A stretch of DNA of 64,000 nt from Pigmentiphaga sp. NML030171 (GCF_002188635.1 NZ_NINX01000033.1:62001-126000), one strand, 5' to 3'; counted from the first letter of the stretch, positions 41,093-49,685 are shown. Notes: generated by a model not told the origin, from the letters alone. Translations and numbers: made by a program.

Positions 41093-41767
41093 ATGGAAGA
41101 AACCTCTATCGGCTCGACGGTGGCGCAGTTGCTGCTGGAATCGGGGGCGGTGCACGTCAGCTCGGGCAAGCCGTTCATCCTGCGCTCGGGCTGGGCCAGT
41201 CCGGTGTACGTGGACGTGCGGCGGCTGATCTCCTCGGTGGCCGGGCGCAAGGTGCTGGTGGACGCGGCGCAGGCGGTGGTACGGCACCGCATTGGCGTGC
41301 AGGACATCGATGCCATCGCCGGCGCCGAAACGGCCGGCGTGCCGTATGCCGCATGGCTGGCCGACCGGCTGTCGCTGCCGCTGCTGATCGTGCGCAAGAA
41401 GCCGCTGGGCTTCGGCCGCAACGCGCAGATCGAGGGCATGGCGCAAGCCGGCGCGCGGGTACTGCTGGTGGATGACCTGACCACCGACGGCCAGAGCAAG
41501 CGCAACTTCTGCAAGGCGGTGCGCGATTCGGGCCTGGAGCTGGCCCACGTCCTGAGCATCTTCTATTACGATACGTTTGTCGAAAGCCGGCGTACCATGG
41601 AAGAAATCGGTGTCACGATGCATGCGCTGGCCACCTGGCAGGACATCATCGCGCAGGCCAGGACGGGCACGGTCCTGACCGCCGCCGACATCGAAAAAGT
41701 AGAAGGATTCCTGCTCCATACTTCCGAATGGTCCAAGGCCCACGGCGGCATCTCCCGCCTTCCGTGA
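41093..41767 (+). CDS. orotate phosphoribosyltransferase-like protein
   Basis: A 224-residue type I phosphoribosyltransferase of the short/archaeal OPRTase type. The catalytic loop is RKKPLGFGRNAQIEG, and the PRPP motif is ARVLLVDDLTTDGQSK. SGKPFILRSGWASPVYVDVR fits the N-terminal orotate-side segment. It is clearly distinct from PyrE at 23373. It follows the XRE-type regulator by 38 bases. It may salvage orotate into UMP, or serve as an orotate-linked sensor. The ribosome site is weak. Confidence 0.85.
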   Translation: MEETSIGSTVAQLLLESGAVHVSSGKPFILRSGWASPVYVDVRRLISSVAGRKVLVDAAQAVVRHRIGVQDIDAIAGAETAGVPYAAWLADRLSLPLLIVRKKPLGFGRNAQIEGMAQAGARVLLVDDLTTDGQSKRNFCKAVRDSGLELAHVLSIFYYDTFVESRRTMEEIGVTMHALATWQDIIAQARTGTVLTAADIEKVEGFLLHTSEWSKAHGGISRLP

Positions 41768-41789
41768 CTTTTATCGCTAACCTCGTGTT

Positions 41790-42119
41790 ATGAACTTCAC
41801 CGATCTGATCCAACGTTTCGCCGCCCAGGCCCCCGGTACCGACAGTTTCCTCAAGGTCAAGGAAGGTTCGCTGGCGCTGGTCTCCAGCGATTCCGAACAC
41901 GCCGCCGCCTACTTCCTGATCTACGGTTTCGCCCGCTCCTACGTGCTGCTGTATGAAGACCAGGGCATCGCGCCCGCCTTCGCCGAAACCGCGAAGACCC
42001 AGCTCCTTTCCTACATGAACCGGCTCGACGAAGCGTTCAGGTCCGGCACGGCGCAGGATCTCGTCGCCGCCCTGAACTGGATCGTTCTGGACTACGGCCG
42101 CAGCGGAAAGATATTTTGA
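41790..42119 (+). CDS. conserved hypothetical protein, 109 residues
   Basis: A 109-residue protein I cannot assign. It is largely helical and soluble: NFTDLIQRFAAQAPGTDSFL, then FLIYGFARSYVLLYEDQGIA, ending ALNWIVLDYGRSGKIF. No signal peptide or metal motif is visible. It starts 22 bases after the OPRTase-like gene, and its TGA overlaps the TTG start of ampG, which argues for coupled translation with the permease. Confidence 0.75.
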   Translation: MNFTDLIQRFAAQAPGTDSFLKVKEGSLALVSSDSEHAAAYFLIYGFARSYVLLYEDQGIAPAFAETAKTQLLSYMNRLDEAFRSGTAQDLVAALNWIVLDYGRSGKIF

Positions 42120-43375
42120 GCGCCCGCCCGGAGGCGCCCGCGGCCGCCTCGTCGCTGTACACGAACCGGCGCGTCGCGCCGCTGCTGGCCCTGGGGTTCG
42201 CCAGCGGCCTGCCCCTGGCCCTGACCAGCGGCACGCTACAAGCCTGGGCCACCGTGGATGGCGTGTCGCTGCAGGCCATCGGCTTCCTGACCCTGGTCGG
42301 CTCGGCCTACACGCTGAAGTTCCTGTGGGCGCCGCTGATGGACCGCTATACGCCGCCGCTGCTGGGCCGCCGGCGCGGCTGGATGGTGGTCACGCAATTG
42401 CTGCTGGCGCTCGCCATCATGGCCATGGGCCTGCTCTCGCCCAGCGAAGCCCTGCTGCCGCTGGCGCTGATCGCCGTGTTCGTCGCCTTCTGCTCGTCCT
42501 CGCAGGACATCGCCTTCGACGCCTACCGGACCGACGTGCTGCGCAAGGAAGAACGCGGCGCCGGCGCCGCGGTGTCGGTGCTGGGCTACCGGCTGGCCAT
42601 GCTGGTGTCGGGCGGCCTCGCCCTCGTCATCGCCGACAGCTGGCTGGGCTGGGGCAACATGTACGTGCTGATGGGCGGCTTGATGGGGCTGGCCGTCCTG
42701 GCCACGCTGTGGGCACCCGAACCCGAAACGCCCGCGGCCGCGCCCCGCACGCTGGCCGAGGCCGTGACCGGGCCGCTGGTCGAATTCTTCCGCCGCCCCG
42801 GCGCCATCGTGCTGCTGGTGCTGATCGTGCTCTACAAGCTGGGCGATGCCTTCGCCGGCAGCCTGTCCACCGCCTTCCTGATCCGCGGCGCGGGCTTCTC
42901 CGCCACCGAGGTCGGCACCATCAACAAGGTGCTCGGCCTGGGCGCCACCATCATCGGCGCGCTGGCGGGCGGTTCGCTGCTGGCGAAGCTGGGATTGTTC
43001 CGGTCGCTGATGCTGTTTGGCCTGCTGCAGGCCGTCTCCAACCTGGGATTCTGGCTGCTCGCCGTCAGCCCCAAGAGCATCCTGCTGATGGCCGCCGCCG
43101 TCGGCATCGAAAACCTGTGCGGCGGCATGGGCACGGCGGCCTTCGTGGCCCTGCTCATGGGCCTGTGCGACCACCGCTTCTCGGCCACCCAGTTCGCGCT
43201 GCTGTCCGCCCTGTCGGCCGTGGGGCGCACCTACCTGGCCGGGCCGCTGGCCCCGCCCATGGTGGAAAACTACGGCTGGGCCACCTTCTTCCTGGTCACC
43301 GTGGCCATCGCCCTGCCCGGCATGGCCCTGCTGTGGTGGCGGCGGGCCGACGTGCGCGCGCTGGACCAGGCCTGA
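42116..43375 (+). CDS. ampG: AmpG-type muropeptide MFS permease
   Basis: A 419-residue MFS protein of the AmpG family, which imports anhydromuropeptides from the periplasm for cell-wall recycling and beta-lactamase signalling. ALGFASGLPLALTSGTLQAW and the SSSQDIAFDAYRTD motif are AmpG hallmarks, as is WAPLMDRYTPPLLGRRRGW. The apparent start is a TTG overlapping the preceding TGA (TTGA), so it probably depends on re-initiation. Twelve hydrophobic stretches are visible. Confidence 0.9.
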   Translation: MSARPEAPAAASSLYTNRRVAPLLALGFASGLPLALTSGTLQAWATVDGVSLQAIGFLTLVGSAYTLKFLWAPLMDRYTPPLLGRRRGWMVVTQLLLALAIMAMGLLSPSEALLPLALIAVFVAFCSSSQDIAFDAYRTDVLRKEERGAGAAVSVLGYRLAMLVSGGLALVIADSWLGWGNMYVLMGGLMGLAVLATLWAPEPETPAAAPRTLAEAVTGPLVEFFRRPGAIVLLVLIVLYKLGDAFAGSLSTAFLIRGAGFSATEVGTINKVLGLGATIIGALAGGSLLAKLGLFRSLMLFGLLQAVSNLGFWLLAVSPKSILLMAAAVGIENLCGGMGTAAFVALLMGLCDHRFSATQFALLSALSAVGRTYLAGPLAPPMVENYGWATFFLVTVAIALPGMALLWWRRADVRALDQA

Positions 43376-43394
43376 GGCGCCCTGGCGGGCGGCG

Positions 43395-44138
43395 TCAGAC
43401 GAAGTCGTCGTCCGAGAACGTATCGTCCGAGAACGTATCGTCCGAGAACGTATCGTCGGTGAAGGAATCGTCGGCCGACGTGTCATAGGCCTGCGCGCCG
43501 CCGTCCGTATCCGGGCGGTCGTCGTTCCCGCTGCCGTAGTAGTTGTTGGTGACGTTCTGCGTGATCGTCTCCGAAGCCGGGGCGTTGCCGGCCAGATGCG
43601 CCGCCTGGCCCGCGCCGCCGCCCAACAAGTGCTCGATGCCATTGAACAGGAACATCCCGCCCGCCACGCCGGCCGCCGTGGCCGCGGCATTGCCCAGGAA
43701 GCTGCCCATGGCACCGCCAGCGGCCGGTGCGCCGGCATAGGGAGCCGCGGGCGCCGCGGGCCGGTATTCGGGGCGCTGGCCGATATCGCTGCCGATCATG
43801 GAACCGCCGGCGGGTGCCGGGCGCGCCGGCGCCTTGCCCCATCCATCGCCGCCCAGCAGCCCGCCCAGAAAACTGCGCGCGGGCCGGGCTTCCTGCTGCT
43901 GCCGCGAGGCGGCCTGGAGTTCACCCACCTGCTGCTCCAGGGCGGCGATGCGCGCCTGCGCGCCCTCCAGCGCATGTTCCAGCAACAGCGCGCGCTGGAT
44001 GCTCAGGTAGAGCGCATCCGGCTGGCCGGCGGCGCGTTGCCGGATCAAGGCATCGGCCTCGGGGTCCTTGTCCATGCCCCGGACGCCAGCCAGGCGGTCC
44101 AGGAAATTGTCGAGCAGGGCGCGTTCTTGCGGAGTCAT
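43395..44138 (-). CDS. DUF2076 family protein with an acidic repeat tail
   Basis: A 247-residue protein. The first 85 residues are the DUF2076 helical region (TPQERALLDNFLDRLAGVRG, then ALEQQVGELQAASRQQQEAR, a likely coiled coil). A Pro/Ala/Gly-rich middle and a short hydrophobic stretch (AATAAGVAGGMFLFNGIEHL) follow. The tail is built of (F)-S/T-D-D-T units encoded by near-perfect 15-base repeats. GGGAG precedes the ATG at 44138. The role is unknown; related proteins are sometimes called periplasmic ligand-binding sensors. Confidence 0.82.
   Translation of the reverse strand: MTPQERALLDNFLDRLAGVRGMDKDPEADALIRQRAAGQPDALYLSIQRALLLEHALEGAQARIAALEQQVGELQAASRQQQEARPARSFLGGLLGGDGWGKAPARPAPAGGSMIGSDIGQRPEYRPAAPAAPYAGAPAAGGAMGSFLGNAAATAAGVAGGMFLFNGIEHLLGGGAGQAAHLAGNAPASETITQNVTNNYYGSGNDDRPDTDGGAQAYDTSADDSFTDDTFSDDTFSDDTFSDDDFV
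43408..43467. repeat. in-frame 15-base tandem repeat
   Basis: Three exact copies of TCGTCCGAGAACGTA (43408-43422, 43423-43437, 43438-43452) are followed by one degenerate copy. Each unit adds five residues to the acidic tail of the DUF2076 protein, so changes in copy number would keep the frame. Confidence 0.9.
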
Positions 44139-44213
44139 GAGCGGTTCTCCCGGTATGCCGGCCGAAGGCCGGCGCATTGCTGCGGAGGATGACAGCCGGG
44201 GCTTAATCCTGGC

Positions 44214-44654
44214 TTAAGCGCCGGGACACGTTTCCCCTGCCCAATACACACGCAGCCGGTCATACGCCAGGTTATACACGTAGGTATACGGCAGGAAGAA
44301 CAGCAGCAACCCGATATCCAGCACCAGCGCTTCCCACAGCGAGATGCTCAGCCACCACGCCGCCAGCGGGACCACGATCAGGATCAGGCCGGACTCGAAC
44401 CCCACCGCGTGGACCATCCGCACCCGGGTGTCGCGTACCCAGCCCAGGCGGCGCTCCACGCGCTCGAACCCGGCGTTGTAGACCATGTTCCACAGCATGG
44501 CGATGAGCGAGATCACCGCCGTCAGCGCGCCCATGTGCAGCAGCGGCTTGCCCATGATCCAGGCCAGCGCGGGCGCGCACAGCGCCACCGCGATGATCTC
44601 GAAGCACAGGGCGTGCGCCAGGCGTTCACGCAGCGATTTCTTGTTCTGCAACAC
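44214..44654 (-). CDS. PACE/AceI family multidrug efflux transporter
   Basis: A 146-residue inner-membrane protein with four hydrophobic helices arranged as two bacterial-transmembrane-pair units. The family signature begins RLAHALCFEIIAVALCAPAL, including a membrane glutamate (Glu19) equivalent to the essential Glu of AceI. WNMVYNAGFERVERRLGW is also diagnostic. PACE pumps export cationic biocides such as chlorhexidine and short diamines. It diverges from a LysR gene, matching the aceI/aceR layout. Confidence 0.92.
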   Translation of the reverse strand: MLQNKKSLRERLAHALCFEIIAVALCAPALAWIMGKPLLHMGALTAVISLIAMLWNMVYNAGFERVERRLGWVRDTRVRMVHAVGFESGLILIVVPLAAWWLSISLWEALVLDIGLLLFFLPYTYVYNLAYDRLRVYWAGETCPGA

Positions 44655-44726
44655 GTTTCAACCTCGTTCCGTTGATGTCGTATCGGCATTTTCTGCCATA
44701 CTTCCGTTAAATAAAACGTAATTACC

Positions 44727-44741
44727 ATCGGTTTTTCCGAT
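44727..44741. promoter_or_regulatory. ATCGG-TTTTT-CCGAT, candidate LysR operator
   Basis: A perfect 15-base dyad 12 bases before the LysR start and 72 before the efflux gene start, in the gap between divergent genes. It has the size and form of a LysR box. Binding is inferred. Confidence 0.5.
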
Positions 44742-44753
44742 AGGAAGCCAGCC

Positions 44754-45614
44754 ATGGCCTATTCCCTGGAAGCGCTGGCGGCCTTCACCCAGGCAGCCGC
44801 GCTGGGTTCGTTCTCGGCCGCCGCGCGCAAGCTGGGCAAGCGGCAATCGAGCATCAGCGAAAGCATCGCCAACCTGGAAATCGACCTGGGCGTGCAGTTG
44901 TTCGACCGCTCCACCCGCCAGCCCACGCTGACACCGGCGGGCCGGGCGCTGCTGGTGGAGGCGGCCCAGGTCCTGGCCAGCGCCGAGCAACTGGGCCGCG
45001 CCGCCGGCCGTTATGCCCAGGGGCACGAGTCGCGGCTGACCCTGGCGCTGTCCGATACCTACCAGTCCGAGCGCTTCGAAGCCATCCTGGCCGCGCTCGA
45101 TCGCACGTATCCCGACATCGAGTTCGAATGCATGATGTCCGAGGACTGGGACACGGTGGCCACCGTGCAGCGCGGCCGCGCCAACCTGGGGCTGGTGCGC
45201 GCGCAGGAGCAATATCCGCCCGACGTGGAGCACCGCACGCTACCCGACTTGTCGGAGATGGTGGTGGTCACCGGCAAGGACCATCCGCTGGCCAGGCTGG
45301 GCGCGGTCACCGAGGCCGACCTGCGCGCGGCTCGGGAGCTGCGCATCGCGCCCTACGAGGACGACGGCCGCCGCATCGCGCGAGGCCGCACCTGGTCGGC
45401 CCCCTATTACCTGATGCTGCTGGAGATGGCGGTGATGAACTTCGGCTGGGCCAGGATGCCGCGCTGGCTGGTGACCCATTTCGCCGCCGGCAGGCTGGTG
45501 GAATTGCAGGTGCCCGGCCAGGAACGCCTGCTGCCCGTGGACGTGGTCTGGTCCAACCAGCGGCCGCTGGGCCCCGTCGGTGCCTGGATGCTGGAGGAAC
45601 TGCTCAAGGCCTGA
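44754..45614 (+). CDS. LysR family regulator of the adjacent efflux gene (AceR-like)
   Basis: A 286-residue LysR regulator. The winged helix is LEALAAFTQAAALGSFSAAA, then RQSSISESIANLEID. It diverges from the PACE transporter gene with a perfect dyad between, as AceR does from aceI in Acinetobacter. It probably activates the pump when its substrate is present. Its last 11 bases overlap the convergent SulP gene. Confidence 0.92.
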   Translation: MAYSLEALAAFTQAAALGSFSAAARKLGKRQSSISESIANLEIDLGVQLFDRSTRQPTLTPAGRALLVEAAQVLASAEQLGRAAGRYAQGHESRLTLALSDTYQSERFEAILAALDRTYPDIEFECMMSEDWDTVATVQRGRANLGLVRAQEQYPPDVEHRTLPDLSEMVVVTGKDHPLARLGAVTEADLRAARELRIAPYEDDGRRIARGRTWSAPYYLMLLEMAVMNFGWARMPRWLVTHFAAGRLVELQVPGQERLLPVDVVWSNQRPLGPVGAWMLEELLKA

Positions 45615-47292
45615 CCGGATGCGCGGTCAATTCGGCGATGGCCTCGCGCTCGGTGCGGAACACGTGATGGGGCGGCAGCATGGCCGTGACGCCGGAGGTG
45701 TCGAACACGTCTTCCACCTGCTTCTTCACGCCCGCCAGGTACAGGTCCACGCCCTGGTCGCGCAGCGTACCGATCAGGTAGATGAGCGTGTCGACCCCGG
45801 TCACGTCGATGCTGTTGATCGGCCCCGCGTAGATCAGCACCCGTTTGATGCCGGGATCGGCCCGGCAGCGCTCGATCACGAAATGCTCCAGCGGGTTGGC
45901 CGTGACGAAGCTCAGCCCCGCGTCCATGCGCACCGCCAGCAGGTCCGGCGCCAGCGGCGGCAGGCCGAAGCGCTGGCGGTCCCGCAGGGTACCGTCGGCA
46001 TGGACCGCGACCTCGACGATGCGGGGGTGCGAACGCTGGTACAGGAAATAGCCCAGGGACAGGATGAAGCCCGCCAGGATGCCCCATTGCAACTGCGGCG
46101 CGGCGATCAGGGTGGCCACGGCCGTGGACGCGGCGATGACGGCCTCGGCGCGCGACGTGGCCCATAGCCGGACAAAGAAGCGCGGGGTGATCAGGTTGGA
46201 GACCGGCACGATGATGACGGCCGCCAGGAAGGCCCGCGGCAGGTGGGCGATGGCCGGGGTCAGGAACAGCAGGCTCGCCAGCACGCAGACGAAGGCGAAC
46301 AGCGCGGACCAGCCCGAACGCGCACCCACGAACAGGTTCAGCGCCGAGCGCGAGAACGAGGCGCTGACCGGAAAGGCGCCGCTCAGGCCGCTGGCGATCT
46401 TGGCCAGCCCCTGGCCGATGAACTCCTGGTCCTCGTCCCAGCGCCGGCGCGTGCTGCGCGAGATGGTCTTGGCACTGGAGAGCGCTTCGACGAAGCTGAC
46501 CAGCGCGATCACCGCCGCCGCAGGCAGCAGGCTGCGGTAGTCCTCCCAGTCCAGCAGCTTGGGCACGGTGAACTGCGGCAGGCCCGCCGGCAGCGTCCCG
46601 ACCACGGCGCCGCCCCGCGCGCCGTAGCCGATGGCCCAACTGGCCAGGCCCGTCACCAGCGCGGCAGCCAGCACGATGGGCAGGCGCTTGCTGTGCTTCT
46701 TCAGCGCGGACAGGAAGACCAGCGTACCCACGCCAAAGGCGAACGCGGTCCAGTCCATGCTGCCCAGCAGGCCGCGCGGATCGGCCGCGGCCAGCGCGCC
46801 CCGCGCCTGGCTCCAGTCCAGCCCCAGCATGGCGGGCAGTTGCGACAGCATGATCAGCAGCGCGGCGGCCTGGGTGAACGCGCCCACGACGGACCCCGGC
46901 AGGAAATTCACCACCATGCCCAGCCGGGTCGCGCCGATCAGCATCTGTATCGCGCCGGCCATCAGCGCCAGCCAGATGGCCAGTTCGACCCAGCGCGCCG
47001 ACTCGGCCGCGGCCATGCCCGACAGCGATCCCGCCACCAGCATGCTGGTCAGCGCGACGGGTCCCGCGCCCAGCAATTGGCACGATCCCCACAGTACGCT
47101 GATCACCGGCGGGATCAGCGCCGCGTACAGGCCGGTGATGGGCGGCATGCCGGCCAGCATGGCGTAGGCCACGGCCTGCGGCACCAGGATCAGGCCGAGC
47201 GTGAAACCGGCCCGAGCATCGGCGGCCAGGTCGGCGGCGTTGGGCCGAGGCCAGTTCAGGAAGGGAAGATAGCGGGCGAGCAGAGCGGACAT
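45604..47292 (-). CDS. SulP family anion transporter
   Basis: A 562-residue SulP/SLC26-type permease. The membrane part begins ARAGFTLGLILVPQAVAYAM and includes SFVEALSSAKTISRSTRR and the GLSGAFPVSASFSRSALNL signature. A C-terminal STAS domain contains RVLIYAGPINSIDVTGVDTL. Members import sulfate, bicarbonate, dicarboxylates or other anions; the sequence does not decide which. The ATG at 47292 is the only start that keeps the usual short N-terminus. The SDR gene upstream is on the same strand. Confidence 0.92.
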   Translation of the reverse strand: MSALLARYLPFLNWPRPNAADLAADARAGFTLGLILVPQAVAYAMLAGMPPITGLYAALIPPVISVLWGSCQLLGAGPVALTSMLVAGSLSGMAAAESARWVELAIWLALMAGAIQMLIGATRLGMVVNFLPGSVVGAFTQAAALLIMLSQLPAMLGLDWSQARGALAAADPRGLLGSMDWTAFAFGVGTLVFLSALKKHSKRLPIVLAAALVTGLASWAIGYGARGGAVVGTLPAGLPQFTVPKLLDWEDYRSLLPAAAVIALVSFVEALSSAKTISRSTRRRWDEDQEFIGQGLAKIASGLSGAFPVSASFSRSALNLFVGARSGWSALFAFVCVLASLLFLTPAIAHLPRAFLAAVIIVPVSNLITPRFFVRLWATSRAEAVIAASTAVATLIAAPQLQWGILAGFILSLGYFLYQRSHPRIVEVAVHADGTLRDRQRFGLPPLAPDLLAVRMDAGLSFVTANPLEHFVIERCRADPGIKRVLIYAGPINSIDVTGVDTLIYLIGTLRDQGVDLYLAGVKKQVEDVFDTSGVTAMLPPHHVFRTEREAIAELTAHPVRP

Positions 47293-47320
47293 GGAAATGC
47301 GCCGGATCGGGATCGGCGGG

Positions 47321-48094
47321 TCAGAGGTGGCGCGGCTTGCGCGGCGCGCGCACGGCGAAATGGTCGTAGACGGCATCGGGCAGGAGGCGCATCAGCTTGG
47401 CGACGATGCCCATCTGCCAGGGAATGACGGTGTAGCGGACGCCGCGGTCCAGGGCACGGGAGGCTTTCGCGGCGAACACGTCGGCATCCATCAGGAACGG
47501 CATCGAATAGGGGTTGCGCGCGGTCATGGGCGTGCGGATGTAGCCCGGCGCGATGGTCGTGACCCGTATGCCCTGCGGCGACAATTCGTTGCGCAGGCTT
47601 TCGCAGTAGGCGATGACCGCCGCCTTGGAAGCGCTGTACGCTCCCGCGCCGGGCAGCCCGCGTATGCCGGCCACGCTGGCGATGCCCGCCAGGTGGCCCC
47701 GGCCGGCCTGCTTCATGGCGGGAATGAAGGGCTCGAACGTCGCCACCATGGCGATCAGGTTGGTGTCGATCACGGCGCGGAAAGCGTCGAAATCCCCCAT
47801 TTCCTCGGTCAACGTGCCGGTGCTGATACCGGCATTGGCGATCACCAGGCCGGTATCGCCCAAGGCCTGGAAATCCCGGGCCGCCGCATGCAGGGCATCG
47901 CGGTCACGCACGTCCAGCGCATAGCAGCGGTGCTTGCCCGGCAGCGACGCGGCCAGCGCCTGCAAGGCCTCCTGCCGCCGGCCCACCAGGCCCAGCGTGG
48001 CGCCCAGGGCCGCATAGCGGCGTGCCAGCGCCTGCCCGATGCCGCTGCTCGCGCCGGTGATGAAGACGTTCATGCTCCCCTCTCGTAACGTCAT
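47321..48094 (-). CDS. SDR family NAD(P)-dependent oxidoreductase
   Basis: A 257-residue short-chain dehydrogenase of the YdfG/DltE-like group. TGASSGIGQALARRYA binds the cofactor, IANAGIS is the NNAG-type motif, and the catalytic Ser-Tyr-Lys lies in ASVAG and GAYSASKAA. I start at the second of two tandem ATGs, 6 bases after AAAGGAG; an internal ATG at 48073, also with a good site, would give 250 residues. It diverges from the GlcD-like gene. The hydrophobic C-terminal third may make it membrane-associated. The substrate is unknown. Confidence 0.9.
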   Translation of the reverse strand: MTLREGSMNVFITGASSGIGQALARRYAALGATLGLVGRRQEALQALAASLPGKHRCYALDVRDRDALHAAARDFQALGDTGLVIANAGISTGTLTEEMGDFDAFRAVIDTNLIAMVATFEPFIPAMKQAGRGHLAGIASVAGIRGLPGAGAYSASKAAVIAYCESLRNELSPQGIRVTTIAPGYIRTPMTARNPYSMPFLMDADVFAAKASRALDRGVRYTVIPWQMGIVAKLMRLLPDAVYDHFAVRAPRKPRHL

Positions 48095-48245
48095 CATTAT
48101 CTCCTTTAATCATGTAGTTCTTACCAAAAATCATTAAGAAACCGTCATCGCGCCGCTCCATTGTCGCGGCGGGACAGCTCCGGCCAGCCGTGGACGAATC
48201 TGCGATACTGCGAAAAGAACCGCGTCCGCGGCAACAGAGAGCAAG

Positions 48246-49685
48246 ATGACGTCACTTCCCGTTTCCGATGTGCAAGCCGCGCTGGCCGGACTGGTCGGCC
48301 AGGCGAATGTCTATGCCGACCCCGCGGACAAGGCCCGCTACGAAACCGGCGCCCGCTACGGCGACGGCAAGGCCGCCCTGGTGGTGCGGCCGGGTTCGGC
48401 CACCGAGGTGGCGGCGGTGGTGCGCTACTGCGTGGACACCGGCACGCCGCTGATCGCGCAGGGCGCCAACACCGGCCTGGTGGCCGCCAGCACGCCTGAC
48501 GCCAGCGGCACCCAGGTCGTGCTGAGCCTGGAGCGGCTGCGCGGCGAGATCGTGATCGACCGCGCCAACCGCACCGCCACCGTGGGCGCCGGCGTCACGC
48601 TGCAGGAACTGAACGACAAGCTGGCCGAACATGGCCTGTGCTTTCCCATCGACCTGGGCGCCAACCCCTCGCTGGGCGGCATGATCGCCACCAACACCGG
48701 CGGCTCGCGGCTGATCCGCTACGGCGACGTGCGCCACAACCTGCTGGGCATCGAAGTGGTGCTGGCCGATCCGCCCGGGCAGGTGCTCGACCTGATGAGC
48801 GGACTGCGCAAGAACAATACCGGCTACGACCTCAAGCAGTTCTTCGTCGGCGTGAGCGGCGCGGGCGGCATCATCACCCGCGCCGTCGTGCAGGTCCATC
48901 CCCTGCCGCGCCAGACCGCCACCGCGCTGATCGTGCCCACCAGCCAGGAAGCCGTGCTGGAACTGCTGATCGCGCTGGAAAGCGAGTTCGGCGATTTCCT
49001 GACCGCCTACGAAGGCATGTCCAGCTCCACCGTGCAGTCGGTCATCGACCACGTGCCCGGCGTCGCCAACCCCTTCGCGCCCGAACCCATCCCGGACTAC
49101 TGCCTGCTGGTGGAACTGGCCGCCACCTCGTCGCGCGAAGTGCTGGGCGTGGACCTGCAATCGGCGCTGAACGACTTCCTGGAACGGCAATTCGACGTAC
49201 TCGTGGCCAACGCCGTGCTGGATGGCGGCCCCGACCTCTGGAAGATCCGCCACTCCATCAGCGAATCCATCCGTCACCAGGGCAAGCTGATCGCCTTCGA
49301 CATCGCCGTGCCGCGTTCCTCCATGGTCGACTTCCAGACCACCGCGCGGCGGATGCTGGAAGCCGACTTCCCCTGGCTGCGCCTGTTCGACTTCGGCCAC
49401 TGGGCCGACGGCGGCACCCACTTCAACATCGTCTGGCCCCATGACGCCACGCCCGCCTACGACACGGACACCGTCGAAAAACTCCGGCTGGCGATCTACG
49501 ACCTGGTCGTCCGCCAGTTCGGCGGCAGCTTCAGCGCCGAACACGGCGTCGGCCCCTACAACGAACGCTTCTACCACCGCTATGCCTCGCCCGAGGCGCA
49601 GGCGCTGTCCGGCAAGATCCAGCATGCGATCGACCCGAGTCACGCCCTAGGCCAAGTTCACTTCGGCCCCTCTCCCCAATCCTGA
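48246..49685 (+). CDS. GlcD-like FAD-linked 2-hydroxyacid dehydrogenase
   Basis: A 479-residue FAD-linked oxidase of the GlcD/D-2-hydroxyglutarate dehydrogenase group. FAD binding is in LIAQGANTGLVAAS and GGMIATNTGGSRLIRYGD. The C-terminal substrate/metal region includes HWADGGTHFNIVWP and GGSFSAEHGVGPYN. There are no Fe-S motifs, so electrons probably go to a flavoprotein or quinone. It likely oxidises a D-2-hydroxyacid to the keto acid. It stands alone and ends in a hairpin terminator. Confidence 0.92.
   Translation: MTSLPVSDVQAALAGLVGQANVYADPADKARYETGARYGDGKAALVVRPGSATEVAAVVRYCVDTGTPLIAQGANTGLVAASTPDASGTQVVLSLERLRGEIVIDRANRTATVGAGVTLQELNDKLAEHGLCFPIDLGANPSLGGMIATNTGGSRLIRYGDVRHNLLGIEVVLADPPGQVLDLMSGLRKNNTGYDLKQFFVGVSGAGGIITRAVVQVHPLPRQTATALIVPTSQEAVLELLIALESEFGDFLTAYEGMSSSTVQSVIDHVPGVANPFAPEPIPDYCLLVELAATSSREVLGVDLQSALNDFLERQFDVLVANAVLDGGPDLWKIRHSISESIRHQGKLIAFDIAVPRSSMVDFQTTARRMLEADFPWLRLFDFGHWADGGTHFNIVWPHDATPAYDTDTVEKLRLAIYDLVVRQFGGSFSAEHGVGPYNERFYHRYASPEAQALSGKIQHAIDPSHALGQVHFGPSPQS

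Noticed and set aside
43408-43467. CRISPR-like short repeats
   Set aside because: The 15-base units are contiguous, without spacers, and lie in frame inside a coding region.
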